DNA of 64,000 nucleotides, from positions 57,143 through 121,142 of the forward strand of contig JANQHF010000036.1 of the NCBI GenBank assembly GCA_028282725.1, read 5' to 3'. Below, piece by piece: positions 23,051 to 33,500 of the stretch; the first letter of the stretch is position 1, and each line of letters starts with the position of its first letter. The notes beneath the pieces were generated by a model that saw nothing but the letters and a program-made list of their open reading frames with translations, was not told the origin of the DNA and searched no databases. Source of the stretch: Saprospiraceae bacterium. Its GTDB lineage: Bacteria > Bacteroidota > Bacteroidia > Chitinophagales > Saprospiraceae. The position numbers and the translations under genes were made by a program.

Positions 23051-25669
23051 ATGATAAGGGTCTTACCGAAAATGAATGACATGAATCAGCAATCATCCAT
23101 ATATATTTTTGCAAAGAGTAAAGCCTGGAGCTTAATTATTCTATTGTTCGTATCACTGCAGGGCGCATTTGGCCAATCGTGTGATTTTACAACAGGACCT
23201 GTGATCTTAGCTGCAAACGGAGGGAATCAAACTGGTCAGTACTCTACAATTTATGTGCTCACGAATATTGATGGAATCATCACGGATATGAATCTGAATG
23301 CCCCGGAATTTGAAGTATTAGACCAGGGATTTTACCTGGCATATGCCATTAACTTCAGAGACGGCACCTCAATGAGTGGTATCTCGATCGGAGAGGACAT
23401 CGGTCTCGTCACAGGTGATGACTGCTTTGATGTCGGACTGCCATTTGGATTCTCTGTTTGCGAAGAAATATCTCCGTGTAATTATTGTCTGGGTGAGATC
23501 GTCAGCTTGACATTTAACGGCGGCAGTACAAATCCTGATTTTGTCACTAAATACGTCTTAATAGCCCGAGACGGGGCAATCGTATTGATCCGGGATACTC
23601 CTGTGTTTGAAAATTTGGATGCCGGCATCTATTGGGCAGCCGCGGTCAGTTATGATAGTACGAATGTGATCAACGGATTTGAAGTTGGCCAGAATTTAGG
23701 AAACGTAGAGAGTCAAAGCCTGGACATTAGTGATCCAATATCAATTGGGATCTGTGATCAACTTTCGCCAACTATTTTCTATGATTTGAATGGATGTGAT
23801 ATTACACAGACTGCCATCTTGCGTGTTGGGGAAACATTCAGTTCGTATGAGTGGAATACAGGTTCCACCGAAGATTTTATTGTAGTCTCAGCTACAGAAC
23901 CCAATACCTACCGGGTCACCGTCACACTGGAGGATGGATGTATTGGTATGGGAGAACAACGCGTCACAGGAAATGAAATATCTCGATTAGGCGATTTTGT
24001 CTGGGAAGATTTGAATTCAGATGGAAGACAGGATCTGAACGAAGTGGGAATGAATGGTGTCACAGTGAATCTCTTTGCCGATTTTGACCGTAACGGCGTC
24101 CCGGATTTTCCAAACTTTCCCTCATGTATAACCACTACAACAAATCATCCTTTAAATGGCGAACCCGGATATTATGAATTTACCTTGTACCAGAGCAACT
24201 ACATAGTGGGATTTGAGTTTCCAAACGGATTTGTTCCGACGGATCAAAATCTCGGAGACGAGTCCCGAGATAGCGACATAAATGAAAGTGGTCTTACAGG
24301 GTCTATACGCGTGGACGAGGCCGTTGTGATCAATAATGTAGATGCAGGGTTCAGGACATCATCAAGGATTTGCGGTTCAGTTTGGGAAGATAATGACGGA
24401 GATGGAAGGAGGGATTTAACTGAAGAAGGATTGGATGGAATCAGTTTGAATTTGTATAATTCCAGTGGAGGCCTGGTTGTAACCACAGTGACTTTGACAG
24501 ATGCTACAAGCGGGGAATCCGGCGTTTATTGTTTTGACAATATTGCAGTGGGTAGCTACTATGTCGAAATTGTACTTCCTGAGGGAAGAGCCATCACAGA
24601 AGCCAATATAGGTAATGATGAGTCCGCTGATAGCGACGCCACCGGCGCAAATGGCCCAAATACGACGGATCTCATCAACACGACATCAGGAGTATCAGTG
24701 CCCGACATTACGTTCGGAATTTACACAGGAGGTACTGTATGCGGCCTGTTGTGGAAGGAAAATACAGAGGGGCTAGGGGTTGAAAATGTCTTTGATCCGG
24801 GAATAGATTCAGTCATTGCAAATTCTCAGGTTGAAATTGTCAATGCCCTTTCGAATGACGTGGTCTATCAAACTTCCACTTCTGAAGACGGCACGTATTG
24901 TATTTCCGGAATATCAGCCGGTTCGTATCAGGTAATCTTCAGAGCAAGCATTGCAGGCACCGATTACGTACAGGCGAACCAGGGTAATGATCCACTGTTA
25001 GACAGTGATGTGGACATCAATACGGGAAGAACAGCGGTATTCTTCGTCGCTCCAAAAGACTCGGTCAATGGAATCAATGCAGGTCTAAGATTGGGAGCCT
25101 TACCGATTGATCTTGTATCCTTTACAGGGTTCCGGGATGACACAAAGAATGAAAACGTTTTAAACTGGGTAACAGCGTCAGAAATCAATAATGATTTCTT
25201 TGAAGTTCAGCGAATTGTCAACAATGATGGGGACTTTATAACCATTGACATGATTGACGGTAACGGTACAACTACCGAATTGTCAGAATATCAATTCATT
25301 GACAGTGACATTACATCAAGCGGCACCTATTACTATAGACTAAAACAAGTAGATTTTAATGGTGGATTTGAATACAGCAACATTATAGCCATTGACGTCT
25401 TCTTAAACTTCCAGGCAGGATTAAAGGTATATCCTAATCCAGTGGAAGAGGTCGCCTACGTCGATATTATCGCTGAAAATGATGATCAGGTCAGCATTGC
25501 TCTTACAGATATCATGGGCAGGGAAATCACCAGCTTTTATTCTCAAAAAATATATACAGGAAGAAACATCATTGATTTACCAGTGAAGGATATACCGAAT
25601 GGTTCCTATATTCTAACCGTAAAAATTGGTACAATCACTCAGTACGAATCAATTCAAATAGCCCGTTGA
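23051..25669 (+). CDS. Large secreted adhesin-like protein with SdrD B-type repeats and T9SS type A sorting domain
   Basis: 872 residues from the ATG at 23051, six bases after the previous stop; ATGs at 23072 and 23081 are alternatives. Signal peptide (SLIILLFVSLQGAFGQ). Two related N-terminal repeats of about 85 residues (GNQTGQYSTIYVLTNIDG and STNPDFVTKYVLIARDG) come first, then a PKD-like strand set (YEWNTGSTEDFIVV). Three SdrD B-like repeats follow at about 312, 440 and 563 (GDFVWEDLNSDGRQDLNE, CGSVWEDNDGDGRRDLTE, CGLLWKEN), a Ca2+-binding stalk fold. A type A sorting domain ends the protein (VYPNPVEEVAYVDI, DIMGREI). Probably a surface adhesin or matrix protein, co-transcribed with the gene before it. 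Confidence 0.85.
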   Translation: MIRVLPKMNDMNQQSSIYIFAKSKAWSLIILLFVSLQGAFGQSCDFTTGPVILAANGGNQTGQYSTIYVLTNIDGIITDMNLNAPEFEVLDQGFYLAYAINFRDGTSMSGISIGEDIGLVTGDDCFDVGLPFGFSVCEEISPCNYCLGEIVSLTFNGGSTNPDFVTKYVLIARDGAIVLIRDTPVFENLDAGIYWAAAVSYDSTNVINGFEVGQNLGNVESQSLDISDPISIGICDQLSPTIFYDLNGCDITQTAILRVGETFSSYEWNTGSTEDFIVVSATEPNTYRVTVTLEDGCIGMGEQRVTGNEISRLGDFVWEDLNSDGRQDLNEVGMNGVTVNLFADFDRNGVPDFPNFPSCITTTTNHPLNGEPGYYEFTLYQSNYIVGFEFPNGFVPTDQNLGDESRDSDINESGLTGSIRVDEAVVINNVDAGFRTSSRICGSVWEDNDGDGRRDLTEEGLDGISLNLYNSSGGLVVTTVTLTDATSGESGVYCFDNIAVGSYYVEIVLPEGRAITEANIGNDESADSDATGANGPNTTDLINTTSGVSVPDITFGIYTGGTVCGLLWKENTEGLGVENVFDPGIDSVIANSQVEIVNALSNDVVYQTSTSEDGTYCISGISAGSYQVIFRASIAGTDYVQANQGNDPLLDSDVDINTGRTAVFFVAPKDSVNGINAGLRLGALPIDLVSFTGFRDDTKNENVLNWVTASEINNDFFEVQRIVNNDGDFITIDMIDGNGTTTELSEYQFIDSDITSSGTYYYRLKQVDFNGGFEYSNIIAIDVFLNFQAGLKVYPNPVEEVAYVDIIAENDDQVSIALTDIMGREITSFYSQKIYTGRNIIDLPVKDIPNGSYILTVKIGTITQYESIQIAR

Positions 25670-25690
25670 GGCATCTGATTTTAGTCTAAA

Positions 25691-25728
25691 AGAGCTCCTT
25701 ATCCTTACCGATAAGGAGCTTTATTTTT
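25691..25728 (+). terminator. Strong intrinsic terminator between convergent genes
   Basis: AGCTCCTTATC (25693-25703) and GATAAGGAGCT (25710-25720) form a perfect 11-bp stem with a 6-nt loop, followed by TTATTTTT. It ends the adhesin gene, and with CTTTTAG on the other side it may also serve the convergent bacilliredoxin gene. Confidence 0.9.
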
Positions 25729-26140
25729 AACAAAAGTGATCAAATGCCTGGACGAGGTTAGACGCTATCACTTGGGCGGTACGGCCCTCGATGTGGTGTC
25801 GCTCAAGCATATGCACGAGCTTACCTTCCTTGAACAACGCAATGGCCGGAGAAGAAGGTGGATAGGGCAGGAGATATTCACGTGCCTTGTCAGTTGCATC
25901 GCGGTCAACCCCTGCAAATACAGTGACACACCTGTCGGGTTTCTTTTCATTTTGTATGGCCATTTTTGCTCCAGGGCGCGCATTGGCGGCAGCACATCCG
26001 CAAACACTGTTTACAACAAGTAACAAAGTGCCTTCATTTTGTTCGATTGCGGTCACTACATCTGAAGGAGCGGATAGACTTTCAAATCCAAAATCCGTCA
26101 GATCTCTTGTCATTGGAATCGTCAATTCTACTGGATACAT
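25727..26140 (-). CDS. Bacilliredoxin, BrxA/BrxB family
   Basis: 137 residues, typical for the YphP/YqiW (DUF1094) family. The active site is Cys47-Gly-Cys49 in NSVCGCAAANARP, with LPYPPSSPAIALF and MLERHHIEG as further conserved blocks. Bacilliredoxins remove bacillithiol from S-bacillithiolated cytosolic proteins; the partner reductase is YpdA, whose gene is about 22 kb away in this window. Together they argue that the organism makes bacillithiol. It is a single-gene unit with its own promoter region of about 115 bp shared with the divergent barrel gene. Confidence 0.93.
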   Translation of the reverse strand: MYPVELTIPMTRDLTDFGFESLSAPSDVVTAIEQNEGTLLLVVNSVCGCAAANARPGAKMAIQNEKKPDRCVTVFAGVDRDATDKAREYLLPYPPSSPAIALFKEGKLVHMLERHHIEGRTAQVIASNLVQAFDHFC

Positions 26141-26256
26141 TTTATTCGTTCTTTGTATTAAGTTTTTAAAAATTATTCGTTAGGATTATGGTTAAATCCA
26201 TAATGGATACAAATTTAGAGTAAAAAGAGTTTTCTCTTTCAGGTATAAAGTCAAAT

Positions 26257-27132
26257 ATGAAGTATAGTCTACTGTTTTCAACGCTGTTTATTGCTTTTTC
26301 CGGTCTATTTGCACAAACTGAAGAAGAACGTGTTATCCAGACTTTTCGTCATACACGGATCATCAACAGCCATTCTGTGGAGACTCTTCCGGCGAGAAAA
26401 TTGGATTTCAGAATTGTACATCGATTTGGTGATCTCGCCGGGGATAACGGGGGTTGGCCAACGTTTTATGGACTTGAAAATGCCTCGGATGTCTCCTTTG
26501 GACTGGAATATGGACTCAATGACAACATGATGATCGGTCTCATGAGAGCAAAAGGAGCAGGGCCACTAAAACAACTGATCAATGGATTTCTCAAGGTGCG
26601 GATCATGACGCAGGAGTTGAATGGTAACATACCAGTTAGCCTGACCGTCCTTGGAAATCTTACCTATTCTACGATGCAGAAAAGTGAAATTGTGGGGACA
26701 TTAAACTTTTTTGAAAAGGGTACCCACCGAATGACATCTCATTTCGGTCTGCACGTTGCAAGAAAGTTCTCTGACTATTGGTCGTTTCAATTCAATGCCC
26801 AATGGACATACCGCAATGTTGTTCTCACAGAAGATGAGAATGATTTAATCAGCCTTGGCGGAGGTCTTCGTGCCCAGTTGAGCAAATCTATGGCTGTGAT
26901 CCTGGATACAACTTTTCCCATCTTATCCGACTTGAGAAATAGTGATAATGACTTCTATCCTTCCATAGGAATTGGATTTGAATTTGACACGAGTGGAGGT
27001 CACGTCTTTCAATTGAATCTCACCAATTCGAGAGGAATACTCGAGACGGACTATATCCCTTATACAAGAAGCAACTGGACAGATGGTGAATACAGACTGG
27101 GCTTTACGATTTCAAGATTATTCAATATGTAA
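26257..27132 (+). CDS. DUF5777-family outer-membrane beta-barrel protein
   Basis: 291 residues. Signal peptide ends at LFAQ. The rest is alternating amphipathic strands (LDFRIVHRFGDL, VSFGLEYGLNDNMMIGLMR, SFQFNAQWTYRNVV) ending YRLGFTISRLFNM, with a terminal hydrophobic residue pattern as in outer-membrane barrels. This matches what I know as DUF5777. The next gene, a di-haem cytochrome c, starts four bases later, so the pair is one operon; members of this family are often found next to cytochromes. Transport or electron-transfer role is inference. Confidence 0.8.
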   Translation: MKYSLLFSTLFIAFSGLFAQTEEERVIQTFRHTRIINSHSVETLPARKLDFRIVHRFGDLAGDNGGWPTFYGLENASDVSFGLEYGLNDNMMIGLMRAKGAGPLKQLINGFLKVRIMTQELNGNIPVSLTVLGNLTYSTMQKSEIVGTLNFFEKGTHRMTSHFGLHVARKFSDYWSFQFNAQWTYRNVVLTEDENDLISLGGGLRAQLSKSMAVILDTTFPILSDLRNSDNDFYPSIGIGFEFDTSGGHVFQLNLTNSRGILETDYIPYTRSNWTDGEYRLGFTISRLFNM

Positions 27133-27135
27133 GAA

Positions 27136-28158
27136 ATGAGGTATAGCATAGTTTCCATTGTATTCCTTTCATTTATCTTGTCCTTTGTCCCTGTGAATAA
27201 AGGGTTCCAAATCCAAAAGGATGACAGTCTCGCAGACATCCAGCAATCCCTTGGAATGGATTTCAGTGATAAAAAACCCAATGAAGGGATCAAGGGTGTT
27301 AGTGCCCGGGTAGGAGAGGACATTGTAATCAATGGATTCTCGAAGAGAAAGGGTGAAAAGAAAGCCAGGCGACAAAGCAAGCACTTCGTGTGTATTTCAT
27401 GTCACAATATTGAACGGGAAGACCCTAACCTCGCTTACCAGACTCCTGAGGCCCGTCTCACATATATAGCAGAAAAAGGACTTCCTTTTTTGCAGGGAAC
27501 GACATTATACGGCGCAGTAAATCGTGAGACCTACTACAATGGTGATTATGAAAAAAAATATGGGGACCTTGTTAAACCTGCCCGCCAAGATATCCGTGAG
27601 GCAATCCAGTTGTGTGCACTTGAGTGTGCCCAGGGTAGAAGACTGAAGGACTGGGAATTAGAATCTGTTCTAGCCTTTCTCTGGGAAATTGATTTAAAAG
27701 TCAGGGATATACAGTTATCACAGACGGAAATTGAATCTATCGAGCAGGCCATTGACAATTCCTCTTTGCAAAACGAAGCATTGAACTTACTCAGTGGAAA
27801 ATACTCGAATGCTTCTGAAGCCACATTTCTTCTTCCACCGGATGACCGGCGAATTGGTGTGGGATTGAGAGGCAATCCCAATAATGGGAAATTGATCTAT
27901 GAAAACAGCTGCCTGTATTGCCATTATCAAAAGAAATACTCCTTCTTACATCTTGACAACAACAAGATGAGTTTTAATCATTTGAACAACAAGGCAGGAA
28001 CGTACAACCGGCACTCCATCTACCAGGTTATACGATATGGTACCTATTCCAAATACGGTAAAATGTCTTACATGCCACAGTATACAGAAGAGCGAATGAG
28101 TCAGCAGCAGTTGGCGGATTTGAGGGCATACATTTCCAAGCGGGCTCATGAAATGTAA
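27136..28158 (+). CDS. Exported cytochrome c protein with two haem-binding CxxCH sites
   Basis: 340 residues with a signal peptide at 1-20. Haem motifs are Cys86-Ile-Ser-Cys89-His90 and Cys259-Leu-Tyr-Cys262-His263. A later Met-rich tail (MSYMPQYTEERMSQQQLADLRAYIS) supplies candidate axial Met ligands and resembles the C-terminal helix of mono-haem cytochromes. Another Cys pair, Cys160 and Cys164, is not a haem motif. It probably carries electrons in the periplasm, in an operon with the DUF5777 barrel. The stop codon directly abuts the end of the convergent gamma-carbonic anhydrase gene. Confidence 0.85.
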   Translation: MRYSIVSIVFLSFILSFVPVNKGFQIQKDDSLADIQQSLGMDFSDKKPNEGIKGVSARVGEDIVINGFSKRKGEKKARRQSKHFVCISCHNIEREDPNLAYQTPEARLTYIAEKGLPFLQGTTLYGAVNRETYYNGDYEKKYGDLVKPARQDIREAIQLCALECAQGRRLKDWELESVLAFLWEIDLKVRDIQLSQTEIESIEQAIDNSSLQNEALNLLSGKYSNASEATFLLPPDDRRIGVGLRGNPNNGKLIYENSCLYCHYQKKYSFLHLDNNKMSFNHLNNKAGTYNRHSIYQVIRYGTYSKYGKMSYMPQYTEERMSQQQLADLRAYISKRAHEM

Positions 28159-28674
28159 TCAGCCCTCGTACCAGGAGGCATATTTCAGGTAAGCTTCTGC
28201 GGTTCTTTTAATGTGAAATTGAATTTGCTCTTCTGTGACAGGCTTGATTTTCCTGGCAGGGACACCGGCATAGATAAAGCCGGATTCAAGATGCATTTTT
28301 TCCAGGACTACGGATCCTGCACCTAATATTACATTGGATTCGATCAATGCATGATCCATGATCACCGCCTTCATCCCTATTAGAACCTCATCTTCTATTG
28401 TACAACCGTGGATTACAGCCCCATGTCCGATTGATACCCTGGAACCAATATTCGTATTTGACCTCTGATAGGTCCCATGGATAATGACTCCATCCTGTAT
28501 ATTGGACATACTGCCAATGCGGATTGAACAAACATCCCCTCTTATTACACTTGAAAACCATACGGTACAGTCCTGTTCAATATGAACATCCCCGATGATG
28601 GTGGCATTATTGGCCAACCAGCAGGTCTCGTGTATGATCGGGATCTTTTCTCCCAGGCTGAGAATATTGGCCAT
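28159..28674 (-). CDS. Gamma-carbonic-anhydrase-family hexapeptide protein (YrdA-like)
   Basis: 171 residues of left-handed beta-helix repeats (NATIIGDVHIEQDCTVW, SSVIRGDV, RVSIGHGAVIHGC, VLIGMKAVIMDHALI). The three His ligands expected for a metal site can be placed at VIIHG, IGHGAVIHG. Gamma-class enzymes hydrate CO2, but many YrdA/PaaY-type members have weak or other activity. It is trimeric and cytosolic in known cases. It shares a transcript with the TraB/GumN gene three bases upstream. Confidence 0.88.
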   Translation of the reverse strand: MANILSLGEKIPIIHETCWLANNATIIGDVHIEQDCTVWFSSVIRGDVCSIRIGSMSNIQDGVIIHGTYQRSNTNIGSRVSIGHGAVIHGCTIEDEVLIGMKAVIMDHALIESNVILGAGSVVLEKMHLESGFIYAGVPARKIKPVTEEQIQFHIKRTAEAYLKYASWYEG

Positions 28675-28677
28675 CCT

Positions 28678-29613
28678 TTAGCCACTGTATGCTTCAACCT
28701 TATATCCGGCATTTCGCAAAAGGTTGATTACTCCTTTCTGTCCGGCGAGATGTCCTGCGCCTACCGCGAAAAAAGTCCTTTGTTCTTTCATCATTTGTTC
28801 CATAATTGGAATCCAATTCAAATTTCTCTTATTTAATAGAGCATCCTCATAGTCCATTATTGAATCGTCCTCTTTCATGAGGCCGTACAAAGCTTCAAGG
28901 TCCTGAGACTTGTACAGGGCAATCAATTCCCGGAACATGTCATCTTCGATATCAGATGATTTTATGCCTTCAACCAGCATTGCTGCCTGTTCTTTGTAAG
29001 GAATATCGTCAAAGACGGAAATTTGAAATTCAACGGTTTCAAGGCCGTCTGTTTCCTTCCCCCCAGTCCTGGCCATTTGAGCAAATTCCATCTCGTAGGA
29101 CTTTATCTGACCGCTTTGCAGTTGTGTAGGATCGAAATCACCGCTGGCAAAAACGGTTAGAAACATGGGTTTAATTCTTTCGAGTAAAAAGAGTGGTAAG
29201 CCCATTTCATCAAAGTGATCTTTTACCAAATTGTAGTCTTCCCCGGTCATCAGATCTTTCAATGTGGTGTCTCCTTTCATAAAGGCCTTTTGTAATAAAG
29301 GCATCAATTTCAGCGGATTCTCCATGTCCGCCATGTCAATTTCAAAGACCAGCTTTTCAGATGCATCTATGGCCGATAAAGTACCGGAGGGCAGAAAGTA
29401 GTCTTCAGAGTTGATCATGTGGATTGTACCAAAGAGATAGGAACTCTCAACGAGAGATGCCCCTGATATTTCCCAAAGAAGACTATTATCTAAGCGTTCG
29501 GCCGATTCGCCTTTCTTTTCGTCTGATCGGTCACTGTTTACTTGTGCTGTCGAACATCCAAGAAACCCCAGGGTGACAATGAACAACAGGCAATATCTTA
29601 TATAGGATAGCAT
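28678..29613 (-). CDS. TraB/GumN-family lipoprotein
   Basis: 311 residues. Lipobox LGFLGC gives lipid-anchored Cys20. The family pattern of two GxxH-type motifs is present: SYLFGTIHMIN near 58-68 and FFAVGAGHLAGQKGVI near the C-terminus, with a middle Glu-rich YEMEFAQMA. TraB/GumN proteins are proposed metalloproteases related to the Tiki family, acting in the envelope; activity is not established for bacterial members. It is upstream of the gamma-carbonic anhydrase gene and preceded by an exact TAnnTTTG element. Confidence 0.83.
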   Translation of the reverse strand: MLSYIRYCLLFIVTLGFLGCSTAQVNSDRSDEKKGESAERLDNSLLWEISGASLVESSYLFGTIHMINSEDYFLPSGTLSAIDASEKLVFEIDMADMENPLKLMPLLQKAFMKGDTTLKDLMTGEDYNLVKDHFDEMGLPLFLLERIKPMFLTVFASGDFDPTQLQSGQIKSYEMEFAQMARTGGKETDGLETVEFQISVFDDIPYKEQAAMLVEGIKSSDIEDDMFRELIALYKSQDLEALYGLMKEDDSIMDYEDALLNKRNLNWIPIMEQMMKEQRTFFAVGAGHLAGQKGVINLLRNAGYKVEAYSG

Positions 29614-29630
29614 TGTAAAAAATTAATGTT

Positions 29631-29638
29631 CAAAGTTA
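29631..29638 (-). promoter_or_regulatory. Candidate -7 element of the TraB/GumN-carbonic anhydrase operon
   Basis: TAACTTTG on the minus strand matches TAnnTTTG, 17 bp upstream of the start codon, which implies a very short leader. No TTTG is seen near -33. Confidence 0.4.
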
Positions 29639-29671
29639 GGTGAATTTGTTTTCTCTTGGGATTAGCCTCAT

Positions 29672-30430
29672 TTACTTACCGATCCGCTGTCTTTCGATTT
29701 CATACAGCATGATTCCTGCTGCTACGGAAACATTCAAGGAATTGGACTTGCCTTGTTGTGGAATTTTAACAAGTAAATCGCATTGCTGTTCAACCGACCG
29801 ATGCAAACCGGAGTGTTCGGAACCAAGCACTATACACACTGGCGGTTCTAATGATGAATCAAATAAATATTGATTTGATTGAAGTGACGTGCCAACAATC
29901 TTTATCCCATGACCTTTGAGAGACCGGAAGGCAGAAAGTGTGCTTTTCATCCTGCTGACCAATAATCTTGTCAAAGCACCTGTCGACACCTTAAGGCTGT
30001 CGTGGGTGATCATTCCTGTATTACTGCCGCTGAGTATCAAACCATGAGCACCCAGGGTTTCTGCACTTCTGGCAATCGCTCCTATGTTTCGTACATCCTG
30101 TATGTTATCCAACATGACTATTAACGGATCCTCTCCTTTTTCATAGATATGGGGTATAACCATATCCAAGTCCTGGTATTGAATAATCGACCCAAGTCCT
30201 ACGATACCCTGGTGGTTTCGATTCCTTGATAACTTGTCCAATTTGATCTGGGGAACCTTTTTTAAAGGGATACCTTGTTCGCTGCATCGTTTCCTCACTT
30301 CTTTTTCAAATATCCCGGTCAAACTATCCTTGAGATAGATCCTTTCAAAGGATTTTCCGGCATCGAGAGCATCTATTACTGGGTTTCTACCATATATTAA
30401 TTGTTTATCTGATTTACTTTCGCGTGACAT
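29672..30430 (-). CDS. rlmB: SpoU-type rRNA 2'-O-ribose methyltransferase, RlmB-like
   Basis: 252 residues. An N-terminal substrate-binding domain (LIYGRNPVIDAL, the family start) is followed by the SPOUT knot: DNIQDVRNIGAIARSAETLGAHG, then VCIVLGSEHSGLHRSV and IPQQGKSNSLNVSVAAGIMLYE. These match RlmB/TrmH enzymes, which methylate the ribose of a guanosine in 23S rRNA (G2251 in E. coli). TrmH-like paralogues with other targets exist, so the exact site is inferred. The gene is divergent from the M36 protease gene. Confidence 0.9.
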   Translation of the reverse strand: MSRESKSDKQLIYGRNPVIDALDAGKSFERIYLKDSLTGIFEKEVRKRCSEQGIPLKKVPQIKLDKLSRNRNHQGIVGLGSIIQYQDLDMVIPHIYEKGEDPLIVMLDNIQDVRNIGAIARSAETLGAHGLILSGSNTGMITHDSLKVSTGALTRLLVSRMKSTLSAFRSLKGHGIKIVGTSLQSNQYLFDSSLEPPVCIVLGSEHSGLHRSVEQQCDLLVKIPQQGKSNSLNVSVAAGIMLYEIERQRIGK

Positions 30431-30520
30431 TCGAGTGATTAATTCTTGAATTTAACTAGATATTAAACAATGTATTCCATGGTTCTATTCTATTTTCGGA
30501 GTTAAAGGTATACAGGCTCA

Positions 30521-33500
30521 ATGATGCAAGTAAAAAGGAATGTGATATTATGGGTGGTTTTGTTGATGTCGTTCACTCCATTCACGTTGGCACAGGATGG
30601 ACAAGGAAGGCAGAAGGATCTCAATACCATTCGCCAAATGATCACTCGTGAATTAATATCCGGGGAGTTTGACAAAAACTTAATACAGGTCGATATCCTG
30701 AGTGCACACCATAGTGACCACAATGATGTCTTTCATGTCTATTTTCAACAACAATACAAAGGAATACCTATCTATAAGGCGGTCGGAAATCTTGCAATTC
30801 ACAATAAAGGTCAGATTCTTAAAACGAGCAGGTTACTGGACAGGGACGACATGTTTTACGAAGATTACGCCCTGCTCGATCCGGTTGACGGAATGAGTAA
30901 GGTGGCCAATCACTTACAATTACCACTATCCAATGCCAGGGGCAAACTAACAAAAAACTTTGACAAGACTATACAAATTGAAAACCTGCCGTATTCTTCC
31001 GGTCCGGTAGAGGTAGTACAAGTCTATGCTAAAAACCGTGATGGACAATACGCGCCTTCCTGGCTCTATGAATTTGGTTCAAGTGTCAGTGCAGATCACT
31101 GGGAGGTTATATTGGATGGTAAGAGTGGAGATGTCACCAGTGTGATCAATCATACGGTGCATTGTTCATATGAACACACCCATGAAGAAAATAACTTGTG
31201 TGAAAACAGGAGTCTGCATTCGCATCCATTTTCCAACGGCTTATCTGAAGGAGTGACTGATGATTCTGAGTACAGGGTCTTTGCACCACCTCTTGAGTCC
31301 CCGGCAATAGGAGATAGAACGTTGGTTTCCAACCCGGCTGATGAGGTGGCATCGCCTTTTGGCTGGCATGACACGGATGGTATTGCCGGACCTGAATTTA
31401 TGATTTTAAGAGGTAATAACGTGCATGCTTATCCCGATACTGCGGGCAATAATTCTATTGGTGAGCAACAGACCACGGCTTTGTTTGGGTTGACTTTTGA
31501 TTTTCCCTTTGAACGGGATAGTTCTACTCTGTTCAACCTGGACGCAGATGTAACCAATCTCTTCTTTTGGAATAATTACATGCATGATTGGTCTTATCAT
31601 TTTGGATTTGATGAAGAAGCCGGAAACTTCCAAGCCAATAATTATGGGAGAGGTGGAGCAGGTGATGATTACATTTTTGCCGAAACCCTCGATGGATCTG
31701 ATACTAATAATGCCAATTTTTCCGCTCCTCGTGATGGTGCAAAAGGTCGCATGCAGATGTTTCGATGGATTTTAGGTGGAGATTTCGAAATACTATCTCC
31801 ACCAGGCATTGCGGGCGCTTATAGCACGGGAAGTGCGCTCTTTGGGCCGGAGAGATTATTGACGCCCGTGGTGCAACAAATCGTTTATGTCGAAGATGAT
31901 GCCGGCGACATTAGAGATGGGTGCGACAATATTGTGAATGGTGATCAACTCATGGGAAGAATTGCCATGATTGACAGAAAAGACTGTGATTTTAGTTTTA
32001 AGGTTCATAATGCACAGGAAGCCGGAGCAATTGCCTGCGTCATATGCAACAACAATCCAGGTGAAGGTCTCGTAAACATGAGTGGTGGAGAGAATGCAGG
32101 TCTGGTCACCATACCCTCCATCTTTTTATCCAAAGAGGATTGCGATAAGATCAAAAGAGAGTTGAATAATAATATATCAGGAAGGTTTAATGAAGTCAGG
32201 GAGCTTTCCGCCAGTTTTGATAACGGCATCGTTTCGCACGAATACGCTCACGGAATTAGTCTTAGACTGACCGGGGGCTCAAGGACTTCCGGTTGTTTGA
32301 GTAATGATGAGCAAATGGGTGAAGGCTGGAGTGATTTCTTTGGTTTGGTTCTTACCCAGCTTCCCGATGATCTCAAAGAAGATGCCAGGGCCATCGGAAC
32401 ATATGTAGAGGGGGAACCCAGGGATGGTCAGGGTATACGCAGGTATCCATACAGTTTTGATATGTCTGTCAACCCACAAGTCATGAGTCATGTCCGTTTT
32501 TCATTTCGACCCCATGATGTAGGGGAAATTTGGACAGATGCTTTATGGGATATGTATTGGATGTTTATCGATCGATATGGTTATGATCCTAGTTGGGAGG
32601 ATCGGGAGTCTGGTAATTTCAAAGCAGTCCAGATAGTCATGGACGGCATGAAACTCCAGGAATGTGATCCCAGTCTGCTTGAAGCCAGGGATGCCATCCT
32701 GCAAGCGGACAGCCTGAATTTTCAGGGGGAGAACATTTGTCTCATCTGGTCGGCTTTTTCGAGAAGGGGAATGGGTGTAGATGCAATGGGTGGTGATGGC
32801 GACAATCGTTTTGATAATGTTGACGGATTTTCCAATCCTCTTTCCTGTGGAAATGAATTAACCCTGAGAAAAGAAGTAACACCTCTCGTTGACGCCGGAG
32901 AACAAATTCATGTGACACTTTCATTGTTCAACTACCGGGAAGATCTGGATGGTCTTACCTTGTCAGACGAGATCCCCGTTGGTCTTACTCTTGAAGAGGT
33001 AGAAGGAAATTTTGAGTTCACTACAGAGGGCAACAAGATTATATTTGATCTTGGTGCAATTACCATGGGCCAGGAGGTTTCAGTTAGCTACAATTTGTCC
33101 ACCTCGGATATTACTCCTGCTTCTTTTGCATTGTATGATAATATGGAAGGAGCTTCACAATTTGATAGGTCGGTGACTAACCAGGACGTCAGAGGTTGGG
33201 CGGTTACCACCTCACAAAGTTCCTCTGGTATATTCTCTCTTCGTGTTGCTCCTGACACGCTGGGAGGAGAATCCTTTGCAGAAAGAGAAGAAACGTTCTT
33301 GATTCAACCCGAAAATGTGTTGTTGAAATTCGATCACAAGTTTGGAATGGACTTGGGGATTGATGGAGGTGTCCTGGAAATCTCAAAAGACAATGGAGAT
33401 ACCTGGGAGATGATCTCTGCCGAATCCGTCGTTGTAAACGGTTATCCTGATCAAATCAGTAATTGTGTCAACAATTGCCCTTTTCCGGATTTTTTCTATC

